Origin: Acinetobacter sp. ANC 5054
Lineage (GTDB): Bacteria; Pseudomonadota; Gammaproteobacteria; Pseudomonadales; Moraxellaceae
Assembly: GCF_002135295.1 (NCBI RefSeq)
Contig: NZ_NEGG01000011.1
Coordinates: 83,822-147,821 of the forward strand
Length of the DNA stretch: 64,000 nt
Reading direction: 5' to 3'
The position numbers were made by a program, and so were the translations under genes. How positions within the stretch are numbered: position 1 is the stretch's first letter; the number at the start of each line of letters is the position of its first letter. The notes beneath the pieces are model-generated. The model was not told the origin of the DNA. It saw only the letters and a list, made by a program, of their open reading frames with translations, and ran no database searches. This document shows positions 8,672 to 17,147 of this stretch, in pieces.

Positions 8672-9378
8672 ATGCACTGAGTTTAAATGAAATCTCGATC
8701 TTATTTTTCGTCTTCACATTGGTGGGTTATGTTTTAGCGAAAAAGTTGTATCGTAAGTTTCCTTATATGTTACTTGCTCCCGCACTGTTTGTTCCCTTTG
8801 TAATTATTATATTCATGTCAATCTTTCATATTTCTTATGATACCTATATGCAAGAGAGCCAGTGGATTATTTGGATGCTTGGCCCTGCAACGGTAGCATT
8901 TGCAATTCCAATTTATGAATACCATCAAGTAATTCGTAAACATGCGATGAGTATTAGTTTAGGGATTGTCATTGGTATGTTGGCGGGCATCGTCAGTGCA
9001 TTTTATCTTGCAAAACTGTTCAGCTTTGACCAAGAAACGACTTTTAGTTTAATGGCTCGTTCTATTTCAACGCCTTTTGCCATGGAATTGACTTCACATA
9101 TAGGTGGGTCCGTTGAATTGGTGATTTTATTTACCATGATTACGGGGATTGCTGGTGTGGCAATAGCAGATTTAGTACTCGCAGGACTTAAACTTCATTC
9201 AAATTTTGCCCAAGGTTCAGCACTGGGTAATGCTGCACATGGTTTTGGTACGAGTAAAGCTTTCATGCGTGACAAAGAGGAAGGTGTCGCTGCTTGTTTA
9301 AGTATGGTTCTTGCAGGGGTATTTATGGTGCTGCTAGGACCGTCTGTTATTCATCTGGTGGTATATTTATTAGGTTAA
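8668..9378 (+). CDS. lrgB: LrgB/CidB-family membrane protein
   Basis: A 236-aa polytopic inner-membrane protein of the LrgB family. The conserved C-terminal region includes GSALGNAAHGFGTSKAF, a family signature, and the central segment SISTPFAMELT is also typical. It acts with the LrgA/CidA partner encoded immediately upstream through a 4-bp overlap. A strong terminator follows at 9391-9420, making this a two-gene operon. Physiological role in Acinetobacter is not known to me. Confidence 0.92.
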   Translation: MNALSLNEISILFFVFTLVGYVLAKKLYRKFPYMLLAPALFVPFVIIIFMSIFHISYDTYMQESQWIIWMLGPATVAFAIPIYEYHQVIRKHAMSISLGIVIGMLAGIVSAFYLAKLFSFDQETTFSLMARSISTPFAMELTSHIGGSVELVILFTMITGIAGVAIADLVLAGLKLHSNFAQGSALGNAAHGFGTSKAFMRDKEEGVAACLSMVLAGVFMVLLGPSVIHLVVYLLG

Positions 9379-9390
9379 ATGCAAATCATA

Positions 9391-9420
9391 AATAAGCTCA
9401 GACAAAATACTGGGCTTATT
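9391..9420. terminator. Terminator after lrgB
   Basis: Eleven-base arms (9391-9401 and 9410-9420) around AAGCTCAG form a stem with one G-T pair, followed by ATTCG. It ends the lrgAB unit. The far end of the convergent cob operon lies about 100 bp away. Confidence 0.75.
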
Positions 9421-9526
9421 ATTCGTTTATATACGCTTCCCTAATCTACACTTTAATAATCAATCATTACAGAAACTCGATCTGTGTATTTTCATGCAGC
9501 TAAACTTGAAGAAATTGAAGTTTTTT

Positions 9527-10273
9527 CTAATTTAATAAATAATGCATTGCAATCACAAACGCCATCAAGCTTGATACTTCAGAAATTTCAATTGCAGCAC
9601 CAATGGTGTCACCCGTTACCCCATCAATTCGCTGTATAAACTTATAGCGCAAATAAACCAGAGTCATCAAAAATACCATCAAACTGATCGCACCGACCCA
9701 GCCAAAATATAAACATCCACATATACAGGATAAAAAAATTAGGATGGCTCCTGTACGGGGTATATATTCGGCAATTGAAGAACCTAAGCCTTTTTCACGT
9801 ACATACAATGTCGTTAAAAATAAAAATAATGGCGCTAATCGCCCCAATACAGGAAACATTATTAGCGCAATATAGCTTTGCTGTTGTAGCAACACATAAA
9901 TTGCTGACCATTTTAATAGGCAGATAATCACCAAACTGAGCACACCAATCGGACCACAAGCTGGGTCTTTCATTATTTGAAGTGTACGTTCTTTATCTCC
10001 AAATCCACCAACCCAAGCATCAGCAGTATCCGCCAAACCATCAAGATGTAAACCACCAGTTAGCCAAACCCACAATACCAAGACCATGCTACTGAGCAAA
10101 ATGAGTGGCAAACTCTGCAACACAAAGGCCATAAGTGCCAGTATGCAACCGATCAACAGCCCCACGACTGGATAGAACAAAAGCGATTGCCCATTCTGCT
10201 GTTTTGATGGCATGGCTTTGAGTTGAATTGGAAATGTAGTCAAAAATTGGAGCGCTATTAAAAATGGTGTCAT
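9527..10273 (-). CDS. cobS: Adenosylcobinamide-GDP ribazoletransferase CobS
   Basis: The integral-membrane cobalamin synthase joins adenosylcobinamide-GDP to alpha-ribazole, the last or next-to-last step of nucleotide loop assembly. The 248-aa protein has 6-7 hydrophobic segments and the conserved GGLHLDGLADTADAW and RIDGVTGDTIGA motifs that bind metal and substrate. A GGAG eight bases upstream and a 4-bp overlap with cobC fix the start. It is the last gene of the five-gene cob operon. Confidence 0.95.
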   Translation of the reverse strand: MTPFLIALQFLTTFPIQLKAMPSKQQNGQSLLFYPVVGLLIGCILALMAFVLQSLPLILLSSMVLVLWVWLTGGLHLDGLADTADAWVGGFGDKERTLQIMKDPACGPIGVLSLVIICLLKWSAIYVLLQQQSYIALIMFPVLGRLAPLFLFLTTLYVREKGLGSSIAEYIPRTGAILIFLSCICGCLYFGWVGAISLMVFLMTLVYLRYKFIQRIDGVTGDTIGAAIEISEVSSLMAFVIAMHYLLN

Positions 10274-10893
10274 TTTTTAGGCTCCATCAAGCTTATGTTC
10301 TTTAAACTTTGAATATTAAATGAATTGAGCTGACCTAATTCTGCACTCATCGTCAAAATTTCATCTAAAGATTTATCTAGTGCCAAGCATTTTAAAAGTT
10401 TGACCACGCCACCATGTGAGACCAATAAAACCCTTTGCCACTGCTCTACTTGAGCTTGCTGAATCACATTTTCCAGACCTAGAACAATACGTTGTTGGAA
10501 CTGCTGCATGCTCTCTGCATTTGGTGGCGTAAATTGCGTTGGTTGTTCCCAAAATTTAGCCAATAACTCAGGGCTTTGCTCATAAATATGTTGAGTCGAT
10601 AGCGCTTCCCAATCACCAAAATGGATTTCTTGAAATTGAGGATTAATCTGTAATGGCAAATTATATTTTTGCGAAAGTTCAGAGGCAAACTCACGACAAC
10701 GCTGAAGATCAGAACTCACGATCACATCCCATAAGGGATGCTGACTTACACCATGCATACTAAGCTCGTTGTCTATGGTCTGCTGCATTTGCTGCCACCC
10801 CTTTTGTGTCAAAGCATCATCGGTTGAGCCACGTAAGGTGTGACTCAACGTCGTTTCGCCATGACGCAAAATATCTAAACGGAAACTTTCCAT
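10270..10893 (-). CDS. cobC: Alpha-ribazole phosphatase-like histidine phosphatase CobC
   Basis: A 207-aa histidine phosphatase superfamily member. The catalytic RHGE motif is at residues 10-13 and the second histidine is in VSHGGVVK near residue 160. In this operon its expected job is removing the phosphate from alpha-ribazole-5'-phosphate or from adenosylcobalamin phosphate. The start codon directly follows the cobT stop and the end overlaps cobS by 4 bp, so expression is coupled. Confidence 0.88.
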   Translation of the reverse strand: MESFRLDILRHGETTLSHTLRGSTDDALTQKGWQQMQQTIDNELSMHGVSQHPLWDVIVSSDLQRCREFASELSQKYNLPLQINPQFQEIHFGDWEALSTQHIYEQSPELLAKFWEQPTQFTPPNAESMQQFQQRIVLGLENVIQQAQVEQWQRVLLVSHGGVVKLLKCLALDKSLDEILTMSAELGQLNSFNIQSLKNISLMEPKK

Positions 10894-11946
10894 TTAAACT
10901 TTTTCACCAATGACAGCGGCTTGAGCAAAAGTTGCCATATTGTTATGTAAGTTACAAGCTAAACGGATCAATCCCAGTGAAGCACCTGCTCCACTGCCTT
11001 CCCCCAAGCGCAGGTTTAATTTGAGTAAAGGATTGGCGTTTAATTCAGCCAATAAACGGACATGGCCATATTCTGCAGACTGATGCCCAAACAGCATCCA
11101 TTCACGTACTTCTGGGTTTAAATGCACAGCAAGCAATGCAGAAACGGTACTAATAAAGCCATCTACAATCATGGCTAAACCTAACTGTGCACAGCGTATA
11201 TAAGCGCCCGTCATTGCAGCAATTTCTAGTCCCCCCACAGCACACAAGGCTTTAAATACATCATTTCCAACATAATCTTGATGCAAAGCTAAAGCTTGAT
11301 CGATTACATGTTTTTTATGTGCCAATTGCTCTGCTCGAATGCCTGTACCGACTCCAGTTAACTTTTCAGCAGGCTCATTCAGTAAAAAGCACGCTACTGT
11401 AGACGCAGCACAGGTATTCCCGATACCCATCTCCCCAGCCACATAAATTGAAGCACCTGCTGCTATCGCATCTTCAACACTTTTGCGCCCCAAGTTCATA
11501 GCTTCTACGCATTGTGCTTCGGTCATTGCCACTGTTTTAGCGAAGTTGGCTGTACCAGCTGCAATGCAGTAACGCTCTACACCTGCATAGTTATAAGCTT
11601 CGCCTACAGAACCACAATCAATCACTTGCAATTTAGCTTGGTATTCTTTGGCAATTACGCTGATACACGCACCGCCTGTAGCAAAATTTTGCAGCATTTG
11701 ACGGGTAACTGCTTGCGGGTAAGCGGAAATATTTTCTTCCATCACCCCATGATCGCCTGCAAAAATCGTGATCCACGGAAAATCAACATTGGGTTTGGCC
11801 GTATTTTGCAAAGCTGCCAATAGGACTGCGGTACTTTCTAATTCAGACAGCGAACCTGTTGGCTTGGTTAATTGGAGTTGATGGGCTTCGGCAGTTTGTT
11901 TTGCTTCATTACTCGGTTGTTTACATGCATCAAGCCACCAGCTCAT
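10894..11946 (-). CDS. cobT: Nicotinate-nucleotide:DMB phosphoribosyltransferase CobT
   Basis: Makes alpha-ribazole phosphate from the lower-ligand base (usually 5,6-dimethylbenzimidazole) and nicotinate mononucleotide. The 350-aa protein shows the family segments FAGDHGVMEE, the glycine-rich AGEMGIGNTCAA and the C-terminal LRLGEGSGAGASLG with the catalytic glutamate. The frame is open 14 codons further upstream, but AAGGAG seven bases before the ATG at 11946 and the 4-bp overlap with cobU fix the start there. Confidence 0.95.
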   Translation of the reverse strand: MSWWLDACKQPSNEAKQTAEAHQLQLTKPTGSLSELESTAVLLAALQNTAKPNVDFPWITIFAGDHGVMEENISAYPQAVTRQMLQNFATGGACISVIAKEYQAKLQVIDCGSVGEAYNYAGVERYCIAAGTANFAKTVAMTEAQCVEAMNLGRKSVEDAIAAGASIYVAGEMGIGNTCAASTVACFLLNEPAEKLTGVGTGIRAEQLAHKKHVIDQALALHQDYVGNDVFKALCAVGGLEIAAMTGAYIRCAQLGLAMIVDGFISTVSALLAVHLNPEVREWMLFGHQSAEYGHVRLLAELNANPLLKLNLRLGEGSGAGASLGLIRLACNLHNNMATFAQAAVIGEKV

Positions 11947-12464
11947 TGCTTTACTCCTTTTAACACCATTGGAAAACCTGCCACACAAAACACCACTTGG
12001 TCAGCCAACTGCCCCAACTGTTGGTGTAAGCGTCCAGATTCATCGACAAATTTACGACTCAGTTGCCCCATAGGGACTACACCGAGTCCAGTTTCATTAC
12101 TGACTAAAATGATTTCAGACTTTAATTTCGGCAAAATACCTAATAACTTTTGGCATTGCTGTACCTGAAATTCAGCATCTTCATTTAACAGCAAATTGCT
12201 CATCCACAAGGTCAGGCAATCGACCAAAATGACTTGATTGATTTGGTCGATCTTTAGTAAACGATCTGCCAAATACTCAGGTTCTTCCACCAGCCCCCAA
12301 TGTTCAGGGCGGTCAGCTTGGTGATGTTTAATGCGTTCCTGCATTTCATCATCATAGGCTTGAGCCGTTGCTACATACACGACAGGACGTCCGCTATCTT
12401 TAGCATTCTGTTCGGCTAAACGACTTTTACCAGACCGAGCTCCACCCAATATCAATTGAATCAT
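11943..12464 (-). CDS. cobU: Adenosylcobinamide kinase/guanylyltransferase CobU/CobP
   Basis: Bifunctional 173-aa enzyme that phosphorylates adenosylcobinamide and then attaches GMP. The P-loop GGARSGKS lies at residues 7-14, and HHQADRPEHW near residue 47 holds the histidine region that carries GMP in this family. The gene overlaps its neighbours on both sides by 4 bp. With no corrin ring genes in view, the operon most simply supports salvage of cobinamide and remodelling of cobamides. Confidence 0.94.
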   Translation of the reverse strand: MIQLILGGARSGKSRLAEQNAKDSGRPVVYVATAQAYDDEMQERIKHHQADRPEHWGLVEEPEYLADRLLKIDQINQVILVDCLTLWMSNLLLNEDAEFQVQQCQKLLGILPKLKSEIILVSNETGLGVVPMGQLSRKFVDESGRLHQQLGQLADQVVFCVAGFPMVLKGVKQ

Positions 12465-13135
12465 GTTGTCGCCATTCCTGATTTTTGCTGTAACTGATGG
12501 TGATAATAAGCACTTAATGGACCTTGTAAGATTTGCGCTTGATACGTCCCAAAAGTGATGTGTTGAGTTTCGATATTAAATGTCTGTTGCTGTATTTCTT
12601 TAATTCGTGCAAACACATCATCACTATTTATCGCATTTTTATACAGCCCAATCGTAATATGTGGACAATATTCCAATGCCGCAATTTCTTCATGATGTAG
12701 GTTTAATGCGTTCCGAATTTGTTTTAATTTTTGCTCTGGATCTTGTACTTCAATAAATAGCGCACTTTGAAAACTATTGATTTTACCTGTACACAACCGA
12801 AGATTGCCGTGTGAGCATTGCTTTAATTGTTGTTGATGCTGTTTTAATTGTTCGATGCCGTAATCATCATCTAATTTGAGCCCTTGTCGTTTAGCCATAC
12901 CTTGTGCATTAACCGATTCAAAAAATCCACATATAAATAAGGTGATATGAAATTGGCGTGTATTCGGCGTATATAAAATATCTGAAAAATGTTCTCGGAG
13001 TGCAGTTAAGTAGGCTAAAAGCTCTGGCTCTAGAATTTCCAAATACCACAAAGCATAGTGCTGACGACCTTGATGCCAGTCAGGATAATCCTGATCAAGT
13101 GTCGGGACGACAGTGGTAGATGGTTTTAAGAACAC
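12461..13135 (-). CDS. 2H phosphoesterase (2'-5' RNA ligase-like), first gene of the cob operon
   Basis: A 224-aa protein with the two HxT motifs that define the 2H phosphoesterase superfamily: QFHITLF near residue 62 and CPHITIGLY near residue 176. Members open or close 2',3'-cyclic or 2',5' phosphodiesters. It overlaps cobU by 4 bp, so it is translationally coupled to the nucleotide loop genes. A role on a ribazole or cobamide phosphodiester, or on an unrelated RNA, is conceivable but unproven. The only start at the head of the open frame is GTG at 13135, without a clear ribosome site, so the true N-terminus may be shorter. No cobalamin riboswitch is seen upstream. Confidence 0.8.
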   Translation of the reverse strand: MFLKPSTTVVPTLDQDYPDWHQGRQHYALWYLEILEPELLAYLTALREHFSDILYTPNTRQFHITLFICGFFESVNAQGMAKRQGLKLDDDYGIEQLKQHQQQLKQCSHGNLRLCTGKINSFQSALFIEVQDPEQKLKQIRNALNLHHEEIAALEYCPHITIGLYKNAINSDDVFARIKEIQQQTFNIETQHITFGTYQAQILQGPLSAYYHHQLQQKSGMATT

Positions 13136-13349
13136 GGATAAATCGCTTCAAATTCAATAAGCTTTATTAAAACATGAAATGATTCGGTGGACAGTGGATT
13201 TTGATTTAGGATTATTCAGTTAAACACTGAATTTCATTCATCTTAAATTTTTTATGATCAAAAATAAAAATATGCCAAACCTAAATTCAGCATACTTTTT
13301 TTTAAATACATTTTGAGCGATATAACGATTTCAAGCTGAAGTTAGAAAT

Positions 13350-15524
13350 TTAGGCAAAGTTAGACGCTTTTTGCAAAGGCCTTTTAGCTTGTGAATGACG
13401 CTCGTTTTTATCACGACTAGTCTCATTATCAGCAAAGTGCTCGGCAACAGCATTTAATATATCTTCCCGCATCTGCTGAAGTACTGGATGTAAGTCAGAA
13501 TTCAATGATTGGGCCATCATATTAAATTGTGTTTCTAAAAACATATGGACTTTAGATAGTTCTATCGCTTGGGTTTCAATGGCATACACCAAGCCATATA
13601 TCACGCCTTGCTGTAAATATCGCGTATCTAAGCCATAGTTTAAATTGGTGGCAATTGAGCCTAATACTCGTTCATTAAAAGACAATTTTCGTAGTGGATC
13701 CCGAGCCACTCGCGTACATGGATCCTTATAAGCATGGGCACAAGAATCAATAAAACTTTGGCTTAGACGGGTTAAATCATTCGCGCGATCTGGGTAGGTT
13801 TGGGTTAAACCCGCCTGAACTTCCTGCAGTACATTCCGCATGAATTGTTCTACGCCCAAGTCGGATAATGCCACTCCAACGGTTTGATGTTTGAGTAAAG
13901 CCGATTTCCACGCCAACATGGCATGCACACCATTCCACAAACGATTCTTTATAATTTGAATATCTTGAATATGCTCGACCAGAATCATCTGACGCATTTT
14001 TTCTAGCAATGGACTGTTATTTTCCACATAGATGGGCATGTCAGATTCTGCATTAAACAAGATCAAATCCATACTTTGTAATATATGACTCGGCTGAAAA
14101 TTACGTCGCATATCCTCAACATACAAAGTGGCTTGACGTTCTTGTTCTACATTTAAACGGGTCGCATCTTCCATTTCCACGAGATCAACATTATCTACTT
14201 CATCTGATTGAAATTGTTTAAAAATATTGTATTTGATGCGTAGTTGGCGATAGAGATTTTGATCACTTAATTTAGACACCATACGGTTAACAACCGTATC
14301 ACAGAAATAGTGATGCTGGATGATTTGTGCAGCGACCTCATCCCCCGCCAATTCTTTTAATGCCTGAGTCAAATGCTTAAGTAATAACGCTTTTGCACCG
14401 ACTTTGTTCAAAATGAGCAATAAAGTTAGGGGTTCAATCGATTTTTCATCATGGGCAATATGACGTGCATATAAACCTTGCGCAATGGTTTTTGCCTCAT
14501 TGGCAATGGCTTTTTCAGGCAAACAAATGGCGATTAGACTCGACTCAATATACATATCCTGCATTTGCTGAATATTTTCAGCATCAATGATTTCCATATT
14601 TTCAATACGTTCATCATAAGATAACTGCCCATAACGAATGCTGTACGTTCCAAACGCATTTACCGCAGAACGGTATAAAGGATTACGAGTCGAGGCATAG
14701 ATTTTTTTCGGGCGTGTATAACCATCCCAATGTGAAAGCACTTGCGCAAGATAGCCTCCACCTATCGCACCAAAACCATGAATGCCAACTGTGAGTTGAT
14801 TGATGGTTTGTGGAAATGGTTCCTGTACATTAGGCATATCTAAATGCGCTGTGAATGGATCCAGCTCCAATAAAAAATCATACATGCATTCAAAATAATA
14901 GTTGGCATTTGACAGCATATTTTCATTGGGCGCTTTAATGTCCTTAAATAGTACCGTTATTCCACCTGCGTCATGCGCAGAACAGACACCATTTTCCGAG
15001 TCTTCAAACATCAAGCATTCAGCTGACTCTAAATTAATTTTCTCTGCTGCTCTTTTAAAAATTTCAGGATGCGGTTTGCCATTTTCAACTTCATCACCAC
15101 AGACCAATACATCAAAGAATTTATAGACATTTGCATTGATTAAATATTCTTCTGCAATTGCACGACGGCTAGAAGTCGCAACGGCCATGCGCAGCCCAGA
15201 TTTTCTTAATCGCTCAAGGACTTGCACCAAGCCTTTTTTAATGGGTACACCATATTGACGTACGCTCTCAAGTTCGAGTTCATCGGCACGTTTGCGAATG
15301 TCAGCATAAGGGATATTTTCATCATATTCAGCTTGAGCAAGACGATGCGCACTTTGAGCACTCAGTCCTAAGCAGTTCATTAAATATGAATCAGAAAACT
15401 CGATACCTGTTAATTCAAGAGATGCCTGTTTCAATGTTTGAAACCGTAAACGCTCAGTATCAAACATTGTTCCATCCATATCAAAAATTGCGCCATGTAC
15501 CAAATCGTTATTAAATTTAAGCAT
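13350..15524 (-). CDS. mtlD: Bifunctional mannitol-1-phosphate dehydrogenase/phosphatase MtlD
   Basis: A 724-aa fusion. Residues 1-225 form a HAD phosphatase with the nucleophile motif DMDGTMFD and the downstream EDSENGV motif. Residues 240-690 form a mannitol dehydrogenase-type domain with the dinucleotide motif HGFGAIGGGYL. In A. baylyi a protein of this architecture reduces fructose-6-phosphate to mannitol-1-phosphate and then dephosphorylates it, giving mannitol as a compatible solute under salt stress. The same function is inferred here. It is monocistronic, with GGA about seven bases before the ATG, and unlike catabolic mtlD genes it has no PTS genes beside it. Confidence 0.93.
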   Translation of the reverse strand: MLKFNNDLVHGAIFDMDGTMFDTERLRFQTLKQASLELTGIEFSDSYLMNCLGLSAQSAHRLAQAEYDENIPYADIRKRADELELESVRQYGVPIKKGLVQVLERLRKSGLRMAVATSSRRAIAEEYLINANVYKFFDVLVCGDEVENGKPHPEIFKRAAEKINLESAECLMFEDSENGVCSAHDAGGITVLFKDIKAPNENMLSNANYYFECMYDFLLELDPFTAHLDMPNVQEPFPQTINQLTVGIHGFGAIGGGYLAQVLSHWDGYTRPKKIYASTRNPLYRSAVNAFGTYSIRYGQLSYDERIENMEIIDAENIQQMQDMYIESSLIAICLPEKAIANEAKTIAQGLYARHIAHDEKSIEPLTLLLILNKVGAKALLLKHLTQALKELAGDEVAAQIIQHHYFCDTVVNRMVSKLSDQNLYRQLRIKYNIFKQFQSDEVDNVDLVEMEDATRLNVEQERQATLYVEDMRRNFQPSHILQSMDLILFNAESDMPIYVENNSPLLEKMRQMILVEHIQDIQIIKNRLWNGVHAMLAWKSALLKHQTVGVALSDLGVEQFMRNVLQEVQAGLTQTYPDRANDLTRLSQSFIDSCAHAYKDPCTRVARDPLRKLSFNERVLGSIATNLNYGLDTRYLQQGVIYGLVYAIETQAIELSKVHMFLETQFNMMAQSLNSDLHPVLQQMREDILNAVAEHFADNETSRDKNERHSQAKRPLQKASNFA

Positions 15525-15620
15525 TTATATTCCGTTTTTTTATCGTGACGAAATCATAAAGCACTTATAAGCTGAGGCTGGACAATTATAACTAATGAAA
15601 CAATTTTGATTATTTTTTAA

Positions 15621-15743
15621 TCAATTGTACGATTCTTGCTTAAGATTTTGTAACATCAAGAGAGCCGTAAGTAACATCACGTAAGCAAAATAATGCACGA
15701 TCATATGCTTCCGCGCCTGTTTCTTATGCTTAACCTCATACAA
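15621..15743 (-). CDS. Possible small membrane protein, about 40 aa
   Basis: An open frame in the gap between mtlD and the MFS exporter could encode a basic N-terminus (EVKHKKQARKH), one hydrophobic segment (residues 15-34, IVHYFAYVMLLTALLMLQ) and a short polar tail. No ATG is available at its head. TTG at 15743 gives the 40-aa form, and a GAGGAG element lies some 30 bases further upstream. The charge pattern resembles real small inner-membrane proteins, but the start and expression are uncertain. Confidence 0.3.
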   Translation of the reverse strand: MYEVKHKKQARKHMIVHYFAYVMLLTALLMLQNLKQESYN

Positions 15744-15794
15744 AAACGCGTCAATAATTGAGATGACTTCTCCTCAGTGTAACTTTTGAATACT

Positions 15795-17033
15795 TTATTC
15801 GGTCACATCGTAAGACGAGGTTTTATTGATCTGCCTCATTTTTAATGTCTGTAAAACAAAGAACGACATCAGTAATAACATCAACGTTAATAAAAAATAA
15901 TACGGATATTCACGCTGCCATTGATATAAACCTGTGCTAATTAATGGTCCAACCACAAAACTCAAAGCTTGAGTCGCAGTACACCAACTCGCCACTTTAG
16001 TTTGCAAATGACTCGGTGCTGTTTGTGCAGCGCCCGTGGTAAAGGCAGGAATTAGACAAGCCACAGATATTCCATACAGCAGATAAGTCAATTGAAATAT
16101 ACGCAGTTCACTGGTCATTACAGAAATGAAAAGTGCGACCGCCATACTGACTAATCCAACCCAAAGTAAACGGTACACAGACCAATTGAGGTATTTAGAA
16201 ATCAACGTTTGCATAATTACTAGCGCAATGCCCACAATCAGTGAACATTCAGCGAAGTGAACTGCCCCTTGACCTGTACTCATTTCAAACCGATCTTGAA
16301 TATAAAAACCTGCGGTTAAATTGACGGTCACAATCGCTAAATACAAGCTAAAGCCAAGCATTAACCATGAATAGCAATGTTTTAAACTGAATTGACTGCT
16401 AGGCGCTTCACTCTGAGCTTGCTGAATTCGAGAAGTGCTTTGATTTAAAGGCATTCGATCAAAATAGATGACTAACACAGCCGAAATTATGCTCAAGATA
16501 ATAATCGCGCCCCAAAGCGGAGTCATCATGCCACCAAAACCAAGCAATAGCGTGGTAAGAAATGGCCCAATAATCACCCCTGCACTGTTTAATGCGCCAA
16601 ACTTAGACATGGCTTGCGAGCGCTGTTGCTCCTGATTAAATGTGGTCATGACATAGCTTTGCAGAGCAATTTGTGGCATCGCCATAAAAATACCGGTCGC
16701 TGCACGCGACAACATCAACAAACTAAACAGTAATAACATGCCGACATGGGAGCTTAAGCCATACATTAAAACGCCTGTGAAGATTCCCCATGTGAAGGCC
16801 ATCCCAACAAAACCTATGCTTAACAGCTGATAGATGGAAAATTTACTTTGGTTTTTGGAAATATAAATTGCAGCAATTGCCATGAGTAAAGCACCCACAG
16901 ACACCATTGCACCGCCTTGTATTTCGGTTAAATGTAACTCACGAACCAAAGGGGCAAGTAAGGGCAAAATCATCGAAAAACTTGCGCCATTGGCTAAACT
17001 GGCAGCAATAAACAATTTATTATTTCGATCCAT
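15795..17033 (-). CDS. actD: MFS exporter of the siderophore cluster (ActD-like)
   Basis: A 412-aa major facilitator with 12 predicted membrane segments and a short cytosolic tail. It lies last in the siderophore cluster, downstream of the receptor. Its position matches the exporter gene of the acinetoferrin cluster of A. haemolyticus as I recall it, so siderophore secretion is the best inference. The symbol is given by analogy. A weak hairpin (17073-17100) separates it from the receptor gene, so it may also have its own promoter. No Fur box is visible directly upstream. Confidence 0.78.
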   Translation of the reverse strand: MDRNNKLFIAASLANGASFSMILPLLAPLVRELHLTEIQGGAMVSVGALLMAIAAIYISKNQSKFSIYQLLSIGFVGMAFTWGIFTGVLMYGLSSHVGMLLLFSLLMLSRAATGIFMAMPQIALQSYVMTTFNQEQQRSQAMSKFGALNSAGVIIGPFLTTLLLGFGGMMTPLWGAIIILSIISAVLVIYFDRMPLNQSTSRIQQAQSEAPSSQFSLKHCYSWLMLGFSLYLAIVTVNLTAGFYIQDRFEMSTGQGAVHFAECSLIVGIALVIMQTLISKYLNWSVYRLLWVGLVSMAVALFISVMTSELRIFQLTYLLYGISVACLIPAFTTGAAQTAPSHLQTKVASWCTATQALSFVVGPLISTGLYQWQREYPYYFLLTLMLLLMSFFVLQTLKMRQINKTSSYDVTE

Positions 17034-17072
17034 TATTTTTGTTATCCATTTTTTTATGGCTACGTTATAAAC

Positions 17073-17100
17073 AATAGAGGTGACTTAAGCCACCCCTATT
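17073..17100. terminator. Weak hairpin between receptor and exporter genes
   Basis: AATAGAGGTG and CACCCCTATT pair with one mismatch around a CTTAAG centre. T-tracts on either side are poor, so it may be an attenuator or RNA-stability element rather than a full terminator. Confidence 0.4.
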
Positions 17101-17147
17101 TTGTAAGTGATCAATCTACAAATTGACTGTGTCCGGCTCAGTAAAGC

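Noticed and set aside
13136..13349. Cobalamin riboswitch expected upstream of the cob operon.
   Set aside because: No B12-box or other conserved riboswitch core is present. Only a chance CAGTGG occurs.
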